From: Stramonita haemastoma
Taxonomy: Eukaryota; Mollusca; Gastropoda; Neogastropoda; Muricidae
Direction of reading: 5' to 3'
Length of the DNA stretch: 20,000 bases
NCBI GenBank assembly: GCA_030674155.1
Contig: CM060317.1
Span: 43,054,549-43,074,548 of the forward strand
Positions 1 through 9,459 of the stretch are shown piece by piece. How positions within the stretch are numbered: the first letter of the stretch is position 1; each line of letters begins with the position of its first letter. Under the pieces are notes generated by a model. The model saw only the letters and a program-made list of their open reading frames with translations. It was not told the origin of the DNA and searched no databases. The translations under genes and the position numbers were made by a program.

Positions 1-620
1 GACGACGACAACGACGAAGAAGGAGGAGAAGAGAATGATTGGAAGAAGATAACTCGAAAGATTGTAAAGAATGCAAGAAGAAAAAATGCGAAGAAGAATT
101 GCAAGAGAAAGAAGAGAAGAAGAAGAAGAAGAGAGAAGAAGAAAATTGCAAAGAAAAGAACAGAAGAAGGAAGAAAAAGAAGAAGAAGAAGAAGAAGGAA
201 GAAGAAGAAGAAGAAGAAAAGAAGAAGAAGAAGAGAATGAAGAAGAAGAAGAAGAAGAAGAAGAATGAAGAAGAAAGAAGAAGAAGAAGAAGAAGAAGAA
301 AAATGCAAAGAATAAGAACAAGAACAAGAAGAATGCGAAGAAAAAGAAGAAGCGAAGAAGAAGAAGAAGAAGAAGAAGAAGAAGAAGAAGAAGAAGAAGA
401 AGAAAGAAGAAGAAGAAGAAGAAGAAGAAGAAGAAGAAGAAGAAGAAGAAGAAGAAGAAGAAGAAGAAGAAGAAGAAGAAGAAGAAGAAGAAGAAGAAGA
501 AGAAGGAAGAAGAAGAAGAAGAAGAAGAAGAAGAAGAAGAAGAAGAAGAAGAAGAAGAAGAAGAAGAAGAGAAGAATGGAAAGATGAAGAAGAAGAAAGA
601 AGAAGAAGAAGAAGAACACT
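1..620 (+). repeat. Long (GAA)n / AAG trinucleotide tract
   Basis: About 600 bp of almost pure purine on the plus strand, built from GAA/AAG units. The first 350 bp are interrupted (GAGAATG, ATTGCAAAG, AATGCGAAG); 355-585 is nearly perfect. The left edge is cut by the window start, so the full length is unknown. The open frames here only give Glu/Lys/Arg homopolymers in each phase, which is what a stop-free GAA repeat gives by construction. Long GAA·TTC tracts are known to form intramolecular triplexes. Whether this one does so in vivo cannot be read from sequence. Confidence 0.97.
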
Positions 621-838
621 CTGCAACTATGATACAAACAACTCTGACCGATTGTTTGGACTGGATGAAAACAGCTAAAAGCGATGATGACGCAACAACA
701 ACAAGAACACAAAACTACAATAAACAGCATTAGCAGCAGCAGCAACAGCAACAACAAGAACAACAACTACAACAACAACTGACATCTTGATAGGTCAGTG
801 ATCTAGCGGTTGGATCTGTCCCCATCTGAAGCGAAACT
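621..838. repeat. CAA/CAG-rich degenerate trinucleotide segment
   Basis: From about 688 to 780 the sequence is a degenerate mix of ACA, CAA and AGC triplets. The flanks (621-687 and 781-838) look unique. A short stretch near 796-812 resembles a tRNA A-box, but no convincing B-box follows, so I do not call a tRNA or SINE. Confidence 0.75.
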
Positions 839-864
839 CCCCCCCCCCACACACACACACACAA
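839..864. repeat. Poly-C run followed by short (CA)n
   Basis: A C homopolymer of about 11 nt runs directly into about 7 CA dinucleotides. Confidence 0.9.
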
Positions 865-1189
865 ACCCCTTATTCACTACTCTAATACTCTAATCATACG
901 TGGCGATCTTTCGAAGAGACGAAATACCGAAGAGTTTCGTGTGCAAAATGCAGTTAGTGCGTGTTTAAGAACCGGAGAAAGAAGAGATATGCTTGTAGTA
1001 GACATCTGTTGAAAAAGACATCAGAGAGGAGAAAATACCCAATAGACCTGAAAAAAGGTGGCACTCTACTTGTGGCGACGTGTTCTGCTTATCCTTGGGA
1101 GAGGAGCATTGATGTTCCTGAAAGGTAATAAATCTGTCATGTCTAGATGGTATATGATATGAAACTTCATGAAAAAAGTGTTCGATACA
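865..1189. other. Unique non-coding stretch
   Basis: About 325 bp of ordinary mixed-composition sequence. I see no repeat unit, no convincing exon and no RNA gene. The minus-strand open frame at 965-1207 (80 codons) resembles no family I know and overlaps the SINE edge. Confidence 0.5.
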
Positions 1190-1475
1190 TATTGTATTGT
1201 ATACCACTTTAAGTCACAGCAGATTTATCTGCGTGAAATTCGGGCTTCTCTGCCCGGGGAGAGCGTGTCGCCACAAGAGCAGTGCAACCATGACATTTGT
1301 TTCCTTTTTCTGTCAGCTTAAGTGTTTGTTTCCCTATGTCTTTTTTCTCTACAGAATGATGTTGGGGGACAATTCTCCTGTTGCTGTGAGTTCTTTGATG
1401 TGCTGCTGAATACACGTTGCACAAGGAACCTCACTTCATCGTCTTATCTGAAAGATTTGCACCCAGGTGCGTTTT
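1190..1475 (-). mobile_element. SINE copy A (minus strand), tRNA head missing
   Basis: This segment aligns by eye with the SINEs at 11246-11628 and 19500-19880, and with the reverse complement of 6485-6940. Shared landmarks in order are: a short ATTGT tail (1191-1203), TACCACTTTAAGTCAC, GAAATTCGGGCT, TCGCCACAAGAGCAG, the core near 1370-1400 (CCAGGGACAAC in the other copies, here diverged), and the TCGTCTTATCTGAAAGA block. The element's 5' end is the tRNA-like head and lies rightward on this strand. It is absent because homology stops at CACCCAGG (about 1470), where the 17-bp minisatellite begins. It is a non-autonomous element and would need a LINE reverse transcriptase to move. Confidence 0.8.
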
Positions 1476-1479
1476 ATGT

Positions 1480-1862
1480 AGACCACCAATCTATTCAGAT
1501 CACCAATCTATTGAGATACCAATCCATTCAGATCGCCAATTTATTCAGATCACCAATTTATTCAGATCATTAATTTATTCAGATCACCAATCCATTCAGA
1601 TCACCAATCCATTTATACACCAATCCATTCAGATCACCAATCCATTTAGACCACCAGTCCATTCAGATCACCGGTCTACAGCCCATTCAGACCTCCAGTC
1701 ATTCAGACCTCCAGTCCATTCAGACCTCCAGTCCATTCAGACCTCCAGTCCCAAATCTCAGACCACCAGTCCATTCAGACCACCAGTCCATTCAGACCAC
1801 CAGTCCATTCAGACCACCAATCCATTCAGGCCACCAGTCCATTCAGACCACCAGTCCACTAG
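1480..1862. repeat. 17-bp minisatellite (CAGACCACCAGTCCATT)
   Basis: About 22 tandem units with a 17-bp period. Left units read mainly CAGATCACCAATCCATT, and right units CAGACCACCAGTCCATT. A middle subset carries CAGACCTCCAGT, so variants are clustered along the array rather than mixed. A few units are shortened or lengthened (around 1615-1625, 1670-1690 and 1748-1765). Seventeen is not a multiple of three and the unit has no stop in any forward phase, so the array is open for 167 codons and translates as a 17-residue repeat. I read that as a by-product and not a gene. Confidence 0.93.
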
Positions 1863-2040
1863 GAGGGCATCGTCCTTTAGCGGCAATGTCTGTGGTTGTC
1901 GGCACCATGTGCAGCATTGATTGGGGCCTGCCTACTTACCTACCTCCCTCCCTACCTATCACCTACCCTCCCCGCTGTACTGAACTGTACTGTACTGTAC
2001 TGTGTTGTACTGTATTGTATTGTACTGCTGCCGTTTGGGC
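1863..2040. repeat. Pyrimidine (CCTA/CCTC) low-complexity and TGTAC pentanucleotide run
   Basis: 1927-1972 is a degenerate CCTACC/CCTCCC run. 1976-2028 is a pentanucleotide series of TGTAC and TGTAT units. It resembles the pentanucleotide tail of the SINE family, but no SINE body is attached on either side. Confidence 0.75.
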
Positions 2041-2221
2041 GAATTGGGTTCTGCAATGGCGGAATGTGAAAAGAGAAGGGAGGCGATTTGGGTTGCAAGT
2101 GAAAGAAAGCTGAGAGTGAGGGGTATATTATGACATTGTGGGGAGAAATATAGTGATGTAAGGGAGGGGGGGGGGAGCGTGAAGTGGAGAGGGAGTAGGG
2201 GGGAGATCAAATTATGTGCAT
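2041..2221. other. Unique non-coding stretch with poly-G
   Basis: Mixed, G-rich sequence with a G run near 2166-2175. No gene or repeat unit recognised. Confidence 0.5.
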
Positions 2222-2402
<181 letters not shown>

Positions 2403-2625
2403 GTTGATTATTTTGAAAGTAGGTAGGATTTGTGAACAGGGGAAAATGATTGAAAGGCTCGCACGACTTCATTGAAACATAATTGAAAGGATTTATCCAA
2501 GTTTGATTTTTTCACAGATCAGTTGACAAAACTCCTACAATTTACAAGATATTTATGGATAGCCATCTTTTCACTGAAATGGAACAGCAAAAGAAAACCA
2601 GCTGGGTTTTTTTTCAATAAGCGCG
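2403..2625. other. Unique non-coding stretch
   Basis: Mixed AT-rich sequence between microsatellites. Nothing recognisable on either strand. Confidence 0.5.
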
Positions 2626-2869
2626 TGCCTACATACACGCACGCACGTGTGCGCGCACACACACACACATACAAACACACACATATACAAACACACACAC
2701 ATAAGCTTACACAGACAGATAAATTTACACACACACACACACACACACAAACACATAAGTTTACACACACACGCGCGCGCGCGCAGAGCGTGCGTTCGTG
2801 CGCATACACACACACATGAATATGCACGCGCTTACATCCATTTACATATTTATGTACGTGCACACGGTT

Positions 2870-2874
<5 letters not shown>
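2626..2874. repeat. Cryptic CA/CG-alternating region
   Basis: Imperfect CA repeats with ATACAAACAC interruptions and two strictly alternating purine-pyrimidine cores, GTGTGCGCGCACACACAC (about 2647-2664) and ACACGCGCGCGCGCGC (about 2768-2784). Such tracts can adopt Z-DNA under supercoiling (established chemistry). Use in vivo is unknown. Confidence 0.85.
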
Positions 2875-2908
<34 letters not shown>

Positions 2909-2915
2909 ACACACA

Positions 2916-2999
<84 letters not shown>
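2871..2999. repeat. Compound microsatellite (CA)n-(GA)n
   Basis: CA dinucleotides to about 2919, with one CACC slip, switching directly to about 40 perfect GA units. Confidence 0.97.
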
Positions 3000-3001
<2 letters not shown>

Positions 3002-3589
3002 CTATTTGGATGGGGGTAATGTAATAAACACAAAAGGCTTTTTCACACCCCGTCACGGGGCAGGGGCAGAGTGGGGATGATAATCAGCAGATGGCCTCCA
3101 ACAAATGAAAAAGAAAAGATTCACACATTAGAAACACACAAAGGAAGAGGAAAAACAAAGTAATAAGCAGCGAGTACAATCATGGTGATATCAACACAAT
3201 GGTTGCAAGCATAGGAACAAGCGCAAGCATACAAACGGATACTCAAACACAAATACTCTATATAACCAAAACAAACATACAGACAGGCATATATTTATTA
3301 TTACATCGACACAATCGCAGAAAGGAGGACACTCTTCACTGACGTCAAATCGGGATCAATACATTTATGCAGAAAAATGGGCCCAGCAAGAAAAAAAATC
3401 ACCACAGAATTATGTAACCCTGTGTTGAATTTTATAATTGGATTGGGCTTTTTTCTCGCTTCTGGGGATGGAATTTCATAACCATTCTGCAGAAAATAAA
3501 TCAACTTGATTTTGCATAGGATGCGTGCTGTGAAGGAAAGATTGACTTTAACGTGAATTTCGATAGTTGTTGAAAGTAAACATATTTAT
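3000..3589. other. Gene-free stretch with short GC hairpin
   Basis: About 590 bp of mostly A-rich unique sequence. The perfect 5-bp stem CCCCG-TCA-CGGGG lies at 3048-3060, shortly after ATAAACACAAAAGG. A 67-codon minus-strand frame (3301-3504) is not low complexity but matches no family I recognise, so I do not call it. Confidence 0.5.
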
Positions 3590-3790
<201 letters not shown>

Positions 3791-4415
3791 GGGACTATCA
3801 AAACAAAAAAACCTCAAAACGAAAAAAAAGAAAGAAAACCCCCCAAACAAAACCCAGAAACAAAACCTAAAACCATCCCCCTCCCTCAAGAGATGGCAAT
3901 CAACAAAAGTTCAACCTATGATTTAAAGAAAGGAGACATATGTATTTAACCACATAATCCCCAACTGGGTACATTGGTGATTTAAATTATGTATTCAACA
4001 AACACATTCTTACCAACTGACCCAAACATTAATATCAAAACAGATACACTGATTATTTTTACTATAAAGTAATTTAGATAAATTACTTCTGACCTGATAA
4101 TAGTGACAACCTGACAAGAGTTTTCGAATTGTGTTAATGAAAATGATTTATTAAAAAAAGTCTGAAAAGGCGTAGCCTATTATGTGAGCGAAAAAAACAA
4201 CAAATAAACAAAACAAAATAAAATCAAAGACATACTGTCCTTATTTAGACGACAATTACAAATTCAACAGGGCACTTGGCTGATGGATGGCACTGACAGA
4301 TGGCACACCTCTTAACAATCCTCTGGTTTATTTCTTCAAGTGGAACAATGCCTACACATGCCAACATTCATGGACCACAAAACAATCTTTCACTTCTGTT
4401 ATAGGAACACACACT

Positions 4416-4417
<2 letters not shown>
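3791..4417. other. A-rich gene-free stretch
   Basis: About 630 bp with long A/C-rich segments (3800-3890 and 4185-4225). It could be 3' UTR of a minus-strand retrotransposon ending at 3698, but I see no protein homology in any frame. Confidence 0.4.
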
Positions 4418-4486
<69 letters not shown>

Positions 4487-4508
4487 GAGAGGGGGGGGGG
4501 GAGGGGGG
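4418..4508. repeat. (GA)n microsatellite with G-rich end
   Basis: GA units with a GGGG slip at about 4448-4451, ending in GAGGAGAGGGGGGGGGGAGGGGGG. Confidence 0.96.
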
Positions 4509-4590
4509 CAATGACAATGACGAATAGTTTATTTTGCTAGCAATTAGCTCATTCGCAAACGAGAGAAAGTGTAAACTTGATTTTAACATA

Positions 4591-4593
<3 letters not shown>

Positions 4594-4666
<73 letters not shown>

Positions 4667-4676
4667 GAGAGAGAGG
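4594..4676. repeat. (GA)n microsatellite
   Basis: GA units with several GGA interruptions (4628, 4652, 4666). Flanked by unique sequence at 4509-4593 and by a G-rich segment at 4723-4740. Confidence 0.96.
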
Positions 4677-4775
4677 ATCTTCATTTCGAGGATTAGAAAA
4701 AAGCACTTACGTAGTTTTTTTCGGGGGGGGGAGGGGGGTTACATCGAGTCTCCACCCATATTAGAGCTTGCCTGC

Positions 4776-4778
<3 letters not shown>

Positions 4779-4862
<84 letters not shown>
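4779..4862. repeat. (GA)n microsatellite
   Basis: About 41 GA units with two GGA slips, the fifth GA tract on the plus strand since 2920. Confidence 0.96.
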
Positions 4863-5265
4863 GTTGTGCCAATGGCAGAGAGGGAAGATAGGCTTTAGCT
4901 GTGAGTGGCGTGTGTCTGTATTATTTCCACTGCTATCGATCCCCAATCCCTCCCCATATCCCCCAATCCTTTTCTTCCCCTCCCCCTTCCCCTGTTCAGT
5001 ACTACACAGCACTGTAGATTGGCACACAGGCCCCTAAGGTGCCAGGCGAATAAAAGAACCCCCACCAAAAACAGAGCTCTGGACACAAAGTGCTGGTGTT
5101 TGTTTTACAGGGTTAAATGAGACTTCATGAAGGAAATGCCACATAAAGCCTGCCTAGGGAGTCGAAACAAGACATTGTCCTGTAAAACACTATGGATTAA
5201 GTTGCTGTTGTTGTTGTGATTAAAGCCGCAAATTCAATAATAAGTTGTTCCAGTTAATCAGAAAA
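4863..5265. other. Unique non-coding stretch
   Basis: About 400 bp of mixed sequence with a CCCCTCCCCC-rich patch (4940-4995). An 11-bp inverted repeat, TGTTTTACAGG (5101-5111) and CCTGTAAAACA (5179-5189), is separated by 67 bp. No exon or RNA gene recognised. Confidence 0.5.
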
Positions 5266-5377
5266 TTGTGTGTGTGTGTGCGTGGTGTGTGCGTGCGTGC
5301 GTGCTTTGCGTGGTGTTTTCAAATTCATTTAACGTCTTTTCACAAGTTGTGATAGTAGACAAGTGGTTGTGTGTGTG

Positions 5378-5422
<45 letters not shown>

Positions 5423-5425
5423 GTG
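5266..5425. repeat. Cryptic (TG)n region
   Basis: Two TG/CGTG blocks (5266-5305 and 5367-5425) separated by about 60 bp of unique sequence. The second is followed by a GCGCTCGCGCGCTTGC segment. Confidence 0.93.
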
Positions 5426-5683
5426 TGCGCTCGCGCGCTTGCTGGCGCGTCCTTTAATGGCGTAAGTGTGTACGTACGTGCCTGCGTGCTTGTGTGAGAT
5501 TTGGCTGTCGTCTTTACTGTGTTGTCTCTGTGTAGCTGGGCAGCAGGGTTATCAAACACAACCCGCTACCCTCGGCCACTTTCATTAACAGTTGGCAGAA
5601 AAGCTTGCATACGCAAAATCTCAGCATCGGTGAAAGTCGGAGCTCCAGCCGAGGAACGAAAAAAACAAAGGCTACCTGCTTCA
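5426..5683. other. Unique non-coding stretch
   Basis: Mixed sequence between the TG tract and the 22-bp minisatellite. No family recognised. Confidence 0.45.
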
Positions 5684-6415
5684 TAGGGTGACTATATGTG
5701 TCAATAGGGGGACTATATGTGTCAATAGGGGTGACTATATGTGTCAATAGGGGGACTATATGTGTCAATAGGGGTGACATATTGTGTCAATAGGGTGACA
5801 TATGTATCAAATAAGGGTGACTATATGTATCAATAGGGTGACTATATGTGTCAATAGGGGTGACTATATGTATCAATAGGGGTGACTATATGTGTCAATA
5901 GGGGTGACTATATGTGTCAATAGGGGTGACTATATGTATCAATAGGGGTGACTATATGTGTCAATAGGGTGACTATATGTATCAATAGGGGTGACTATAT
6001 GTGTCAATAGGGGTGACTATATGTATCAATAGGGGTGACTATATGTGTCAATAGGGGTGACTATATGTATCAATACGGGTGACTATATGTATCAATACGG
6101 GTGACTATATCAGTAGGGATGACTATATGTATCAATAGGGGTGACTATATGTATCAATAATGGTGACTATAATTATATATCAACAGGGGTGACTATATGT
6201 ATCAACAGGGGTGACTATATGTATCAATAGGGGTGACTATATGTATCAATACGGGTGACTATATGTATCAATACGGGTGACTATATCAGTAGGGATGACT
6301 ATATGTATCAATAGGGGTGACTATATGTATCAATAATGGTGACTATAATTATGTATCAACAGGGGTGACTATATGTATCAACAGGGGTGACTATATGTAT
6401 CAATAGGGGTGACTG
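5684..6415. repeat. 22-bp minisatellite with 176-bp higher-order unit
   Basis: About 33 tandem units of TGACTATATGTATCAATAGG plus GG (22 bp), some 21 bp from loss of one G. In the left half, units with TGTGTC and TGTATC often alternate. From about 6061 to 6415 a block of eight units recurs. The marker CAGTAGGGAT lies at 6111 and 6287, and AATGGTGAC at 6159 and 6335, both 176 bp (8 x 22) apart. I see one difference between the two blocks (AATTATATATC versus AATTATGTATC), so the block duplication is recent relative to the units. Confidence 0.95.
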
Positions 6416-6484
6416 CACATGATGCAGACCATACAGTGAGTGCAGTTAGTGCTTATCACAAAACTCTGGCAGACACACAGACAC
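6416..6484. other. Short unique spacer
   Basis: Mixed sequence between the minisatellite and the SINE head. Nothing recognised. Confidence 0.4.
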
Positions 6485-6940
6485 CTGTGGTCAATGGTTA
6501 GCACACCTGTCTAGAAAGAAATAAGTTGCAGGTTTGATTCCTGGATGAAACCAGACTTTTTCTCACATCAACTAGGCCATAGTGGTGGTTTGGGTGGTAG
6601 TCTTTCGGATAAGACAATAAACTGATGTCTGGCCGGGTGAGTAACGTACTTTTAGCAAACGTGGAAGAACCCATGGTAACAAGAGAGTTTTCCCTGGCAA
6701 AATTGGATTGAAAAAAGCACCACAACTATTAGGATTGAGATACACCTGCAGAAAGAGAATAATATTAAAGAGAAAATGGATGGTGCTGCGTTTGTGGCGA
6801 CGTACCTTCCCTAGGGGGGAGTAACATAATTTAACGCAGAAAAACATTGGTGACTTAAGTTGCAGGCGATAAGTGCAATACAATACAATAGGATGAAATG
6901 CAGAGCAATACCATGCAATACGATACAATATCTTTATAAG
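6485..6940 (+). mobile_element. SINE copy B (plus strand), tRNA-headed
   Basis: The 5' head carries RNA polymerase III promoter-like boxes: A-box-like TGGTCAATGG at 6488-6497 and B-box-like GGTTTGATTCC at 6531-6541, spaced as in a tRNA-derived SINE. The body then matches the reverse complement of the copies at 1190, 11246 and 19500. Landmarks in order are: GTGGTGGTTTGGGTGGTAGT, the TCTTTCGGATAAGAC block (about 6601-6615), the central AACCCATGGTAACAAGAGAG and TTCCCTGGCAAAATTGGATTG, and GTTTGTGGCGACGTAC. A tail of ATACA-type pentanucleotides lies at about 6872-6935, degenerate and broken by a 20-30 bp insertion. It is diverged and unlikely to be active. Confidence 0.85.
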
Positions 6941-7059
6941 ATGCTATTTGTCGTTTGTGATGCTATTAGATATCACAGTAGTTGCAATTTTCAAAAATGG
7001 TGGATCCCCGCAACCCCACCCCCCTATATGCATATATATATATATATATATAAACACCC
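6941..7059. repeat. Unique flank and short (TA)n
   Basis: Mixed sequence, then a perfect TA run at about 7032-7052. Confidence 0.8.
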
Positions 7060-7566
7060 TCACTCTTTTGCTTCCTTCAGTTAAGCGTGATATGGATTCA
7101 CTGGCTGTGCACGCATGCACATGTAGAAGTAAAAGCCAGGGGGCCAATATCACAAGTGGGGGTCCTGCATTGCAGTCTGCAGCAGTGGGGGCAGACAGAC
7201 ACAGCCCGTCGCCAGCCTCCCCTCCAGGGCTGTGCTGGGCTGTGCTGTGCTGGCCAAACAGCCCGACAATCCCCCCCGACATGCAGGCCATAGGTCAGGC
7301 AACACCTGCCCCCCACCCCCCCATCTCTCCCACCCTCTTTCTCCCAACCTCTACTTCCCCCCCCCCCCCCGCCCCATTTGGCTTTCACGCTCACATACAC
7401 ATATACCAATATTTATCTTCCACCTTGGCCATTAACACCCAAACTACAGACAAGTTGGACTGAGAAGGGAGGGAGTGGGAGGGGTTCAGAAAACTCCAGA
7501 AAAATGGGGAAAGGGAGAGGGAAAAAACTTGTTCCACTTTTCTGTTGGCAAAAAAATTATCACCAG
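7060..7566. other. GC-rich gene-free stretch with poly-C
   Basis: About 500 bp more GC-rich than its surroundings, with GGGCTGTGCTGTGCTGGCC (about 7235-7253), several CCCCC runs and a long C tract near 7358-7371. Open frames on both strands are Pro/Gly-rich consequences of composition. No protein family recognised. Confidence 0.45.
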
Positions 7567-7600
7567 TCTCTCTGTCTGTCTGTCTGTCTGTGTCTGTCTG

Positions 7601-7637
<37 letters not shown>

Positions 7638-7658
7638 GGTCTGTCTGTCTGTCTCTAC
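7567..7658. repeat. (TCTG)n microsatellite
   Basis: About 22 TCTG units with TGTG and GG interruptions. Confidence 0.96.
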
Positions 7659-8132
7659 TTTTTTATGACATTTTTCTCCCTTGTCTGCCCTGCTGCAGCG
7701 GTGTGGAAAACGACTGAGAGCTTCTCCCCCCGTCCGCCCAGGCACCAACACGCACCCCCCTTAGCCAGATAGACCCCTGGTGACTCCCCTGCCCAGGAGA
7801 CGCTGCCAGGCTTGCTGTGATAGAGCCACTACTGAGGCCGGTCTCCACGGGACGGACAGAAAATCAAGACGTGGTACGTAGCCGCCTGTTGCACGTGCCG
7901 AGTGGGCTAGCCAGGCTAGTTTTGCTGCTGCTGCTGCCACTGGCGCCGCTGTCCTGTGCTCTGTGGTCTGTCGTACAGCAACAGCGCAGCAGTGCCGCAG
8001 TGGACTGATATCACACTATCACCCATCGCTGTTTGCTGCTTGCCGCTGCTGCTTCGGCCAGGTCCTTGCTCCATTTTGGCGTCATCATCCTCGTCAGCGT
8101 TGTTGTCATCGCTGTCAGTGCTTGGTCAGTGA
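7659..8132 (+). other. GC-rich unique stretch, weak exon candidate
   Basis: This is the least repetitive GC-rich part of the window. A 63-codon frame at 7817-8008 has a hydrophobic run (residues 35-46, from CTG triplets) followed by small residues and Cys, like a signal peptide or membrane segment. A second frame at 8033 has a hydrophobic stretch (about residues 13-30) and then runs into the (TG)n tract. Neither matches a family I know, and Leu/Val-rich frames arise easily from CTG/GTT triplets. I therefore flag the area only as where a real exon would be most plausible. Confidence 0.15.
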
Positions 8133-8136
8133 CTCT

Positions 8137-8221
<85 letters not shown>
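8133..8221. repeat. (TG)n microsatellite
   Basis: About 43 TG units with one GG slip at about 8179. Confidence 0.97.
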
Positions 8222-8225
<4 letters not shown>

Positions 8226-8815
8226 TCTTTTGTTATTTTACATATTTTGTCTGCTTTGTTGTTGTTTCTATGGTTTGTTCTGTCTTTCTTTTGTTTTTTA
8301 ATCCCATTTTATTTACTTTTTTTTCTTTCGTTTTATTCGTTTTCTAATAGTCTGTGTCTTTCTTGTTTCTTAATTTTTTCGTGTGTTTATCGTTTTAGTG
8401 CTCGTTCTTTTGCTTTAATTTTTCTTGTTTCTTTCTGTTTAAAAAAAAAAAATTTGCTTCGTTCTTTATTCTTATTTCTTTTTGTCTTCCTTTATGCGTT
8501 TCTTTCTGTCTTTCTATCTGTCTTTCTCTCTTTTTGTATCTTCTTCCCTTCGTTTCTTTCTTTGTTTACTTTTTATTTGTTTATTTGTTCTTCTGTTCGT
8601 TTTTTTCTTTGACTAGTTTGTTCGTTCTTTTGTTCCTTCATTTATTCTGTCTTGTCTTTCACTTGTATTCCTTTTTATATAGAATTTTTTCCTTCTTTTT
8701 TCCGTTTCTTCTCTTTCTCCCTCCCTCTCAATCTAAAAGGTTTCCCCCTGTTCTTTCTTCGGCCCATTTGTTAGTTTTCTGTTGGTATTTCTTTGTTCAT
8801 TCTTTTTTGTGGTGA
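8222..8815. repeat. T-rich low-complexity region
   Basis: About 590 bp dominated by TTCTTT, TTTGTT and TCTGTC words without a strict period, with one A run at about 8441-8451. Phe/Leu-rich frames here are compositional. Confidence 0.85.
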
Positions 8816-9116
8816 CGTTAGAGGAAGAGCGTAATGCAGACCTGAAGAAATGCACAGGGCCTGAGCCAGAGGGACCCAAGGCCGGATGCGCTGGGCCTCC
8901 CTTGTCAGGCGCTTAACGGCTGCGCAACGCATTTTCTCTCACGTGAGAGACAACAATAAATGCTGTCTGAGCGTTCGATGATGAAGAAGATGGAGTGATT
9001 CCTGACGGAATTGTTCAGACACACGTATATATATACTCAAGGCCGACATATTTGCCGCAGGGGCTGAGATGAGTCCTGTTTTTCGCTATACCACTCTGTC
9101 TAGTTTTATAACACCG
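8816..9116. other. Unique stretch with 16-bp palindrome
   Basis: Mixed, locally GC-rich sequence. A perfect palindrome TCTCTCACGTGAGAGA lies at 8935-8950, centred on CACGTG (the E-box core). ACAATAAATGCTG follows. No coding family or RNA gene recognised. Confidence 0.5.
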
Positions 9117-9302
9117 CCTTTGCTGCTGTGGTTACCACTGCTGCTGATACTGTTGCTGCTACCTCTATCACTGCTGCTGATGCTGTTGTTGTTGCTGTTT
9201 CTGCAGCAGCTGCTGCTGCCGTCCCTGCTGTTGCTACTTTGTTGCTGCTGCTGCTACGTCTACTTCTATTAATACTGCTACTGCTGCTGCTTCTGCTGCT
9301 GT
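9117..9302. repeat. Degenerate (CTG)n trinucleotide region
   Basis: GCTGCTG/GTTGCTG triplets with ACT and CTA variants throughout. The frames give Leu, Ala or Cys runs by phase. Confidence 0.9.
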
Positions 9303-9368
9303 TTACATTGCCTTGGTCCTAATCGCTTGTTCCACTTGTATCCTTTTCTCCCATCTCCTTCATCTTTA

Positions 9369-9420
9369 TGATCGTCGTCGTCATTATCATCATCGTCATT
9401 CATCATCATCGTCATCGTCT
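9369..9420. repeat. (ATC/GTC)n trinucleotide run
   Basis: ATCGTCGTCGTCATTATCATC and similar triplets leading straight into the (TTC)n tract. Confidence 0.9.
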
Positions 9421-9423
9421 TCT

Positions 9424-9459
<36 letters not shown>

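Noticed and set aside
39..587. 182-codon open frame rich in Glu, Lys and Arg
   Set aside because: It is the (GAA)n tract read in shifting phase. GAA, AAG and AGA contain no stops, so the frame is open by composition.
790..838. tRNA- or SINE-head-like sequence (TAGCGGTTGGATC)
   Set aside because: Only an A-box-like word is seen. There is no proper B-box and no SINE body before the poly-C and (CA)n.
1417..1920. 167-codon frame with a 17-residue repeat
   Set aside because: A 17-bp unit lacking stops in all three phases must give a 17-residue repeat. There is no start context or family match, and the phase varies with unit indels.
3301..3504. 67-codon minus-strand frame without low complexity
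   Set aside because: The length is within chance expectation for AT-rich DNA, there is no recognisable motif, and no splice or repeat support.
5101..5189. 11-bp inverted repeat as transposon ends
   Set aside because: Only 67 bp lie between the arms, and there is no target duplication or related copy in the window. Could be chance.
5684..6415. Resemblance to a CRISPR array
   Set aside because: Units are contiguous with no unique spacers, and the surrounding DNA is eukaryotic. It is a minisatellite.
6485..6545. Functional tRNA gene
   Set aside because: A- and B-box-like words are present but no acceptor-stem pairing is evident, and the sequence continues into a SINE body shared by other copies.
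7817..8008. 63-codon frame with a signal-peptide-like segment
   Set aside because: The hydrophobic run is encoded by a CTG triplet run, and nothing else supports a gene. Kept only as a weak location flag.
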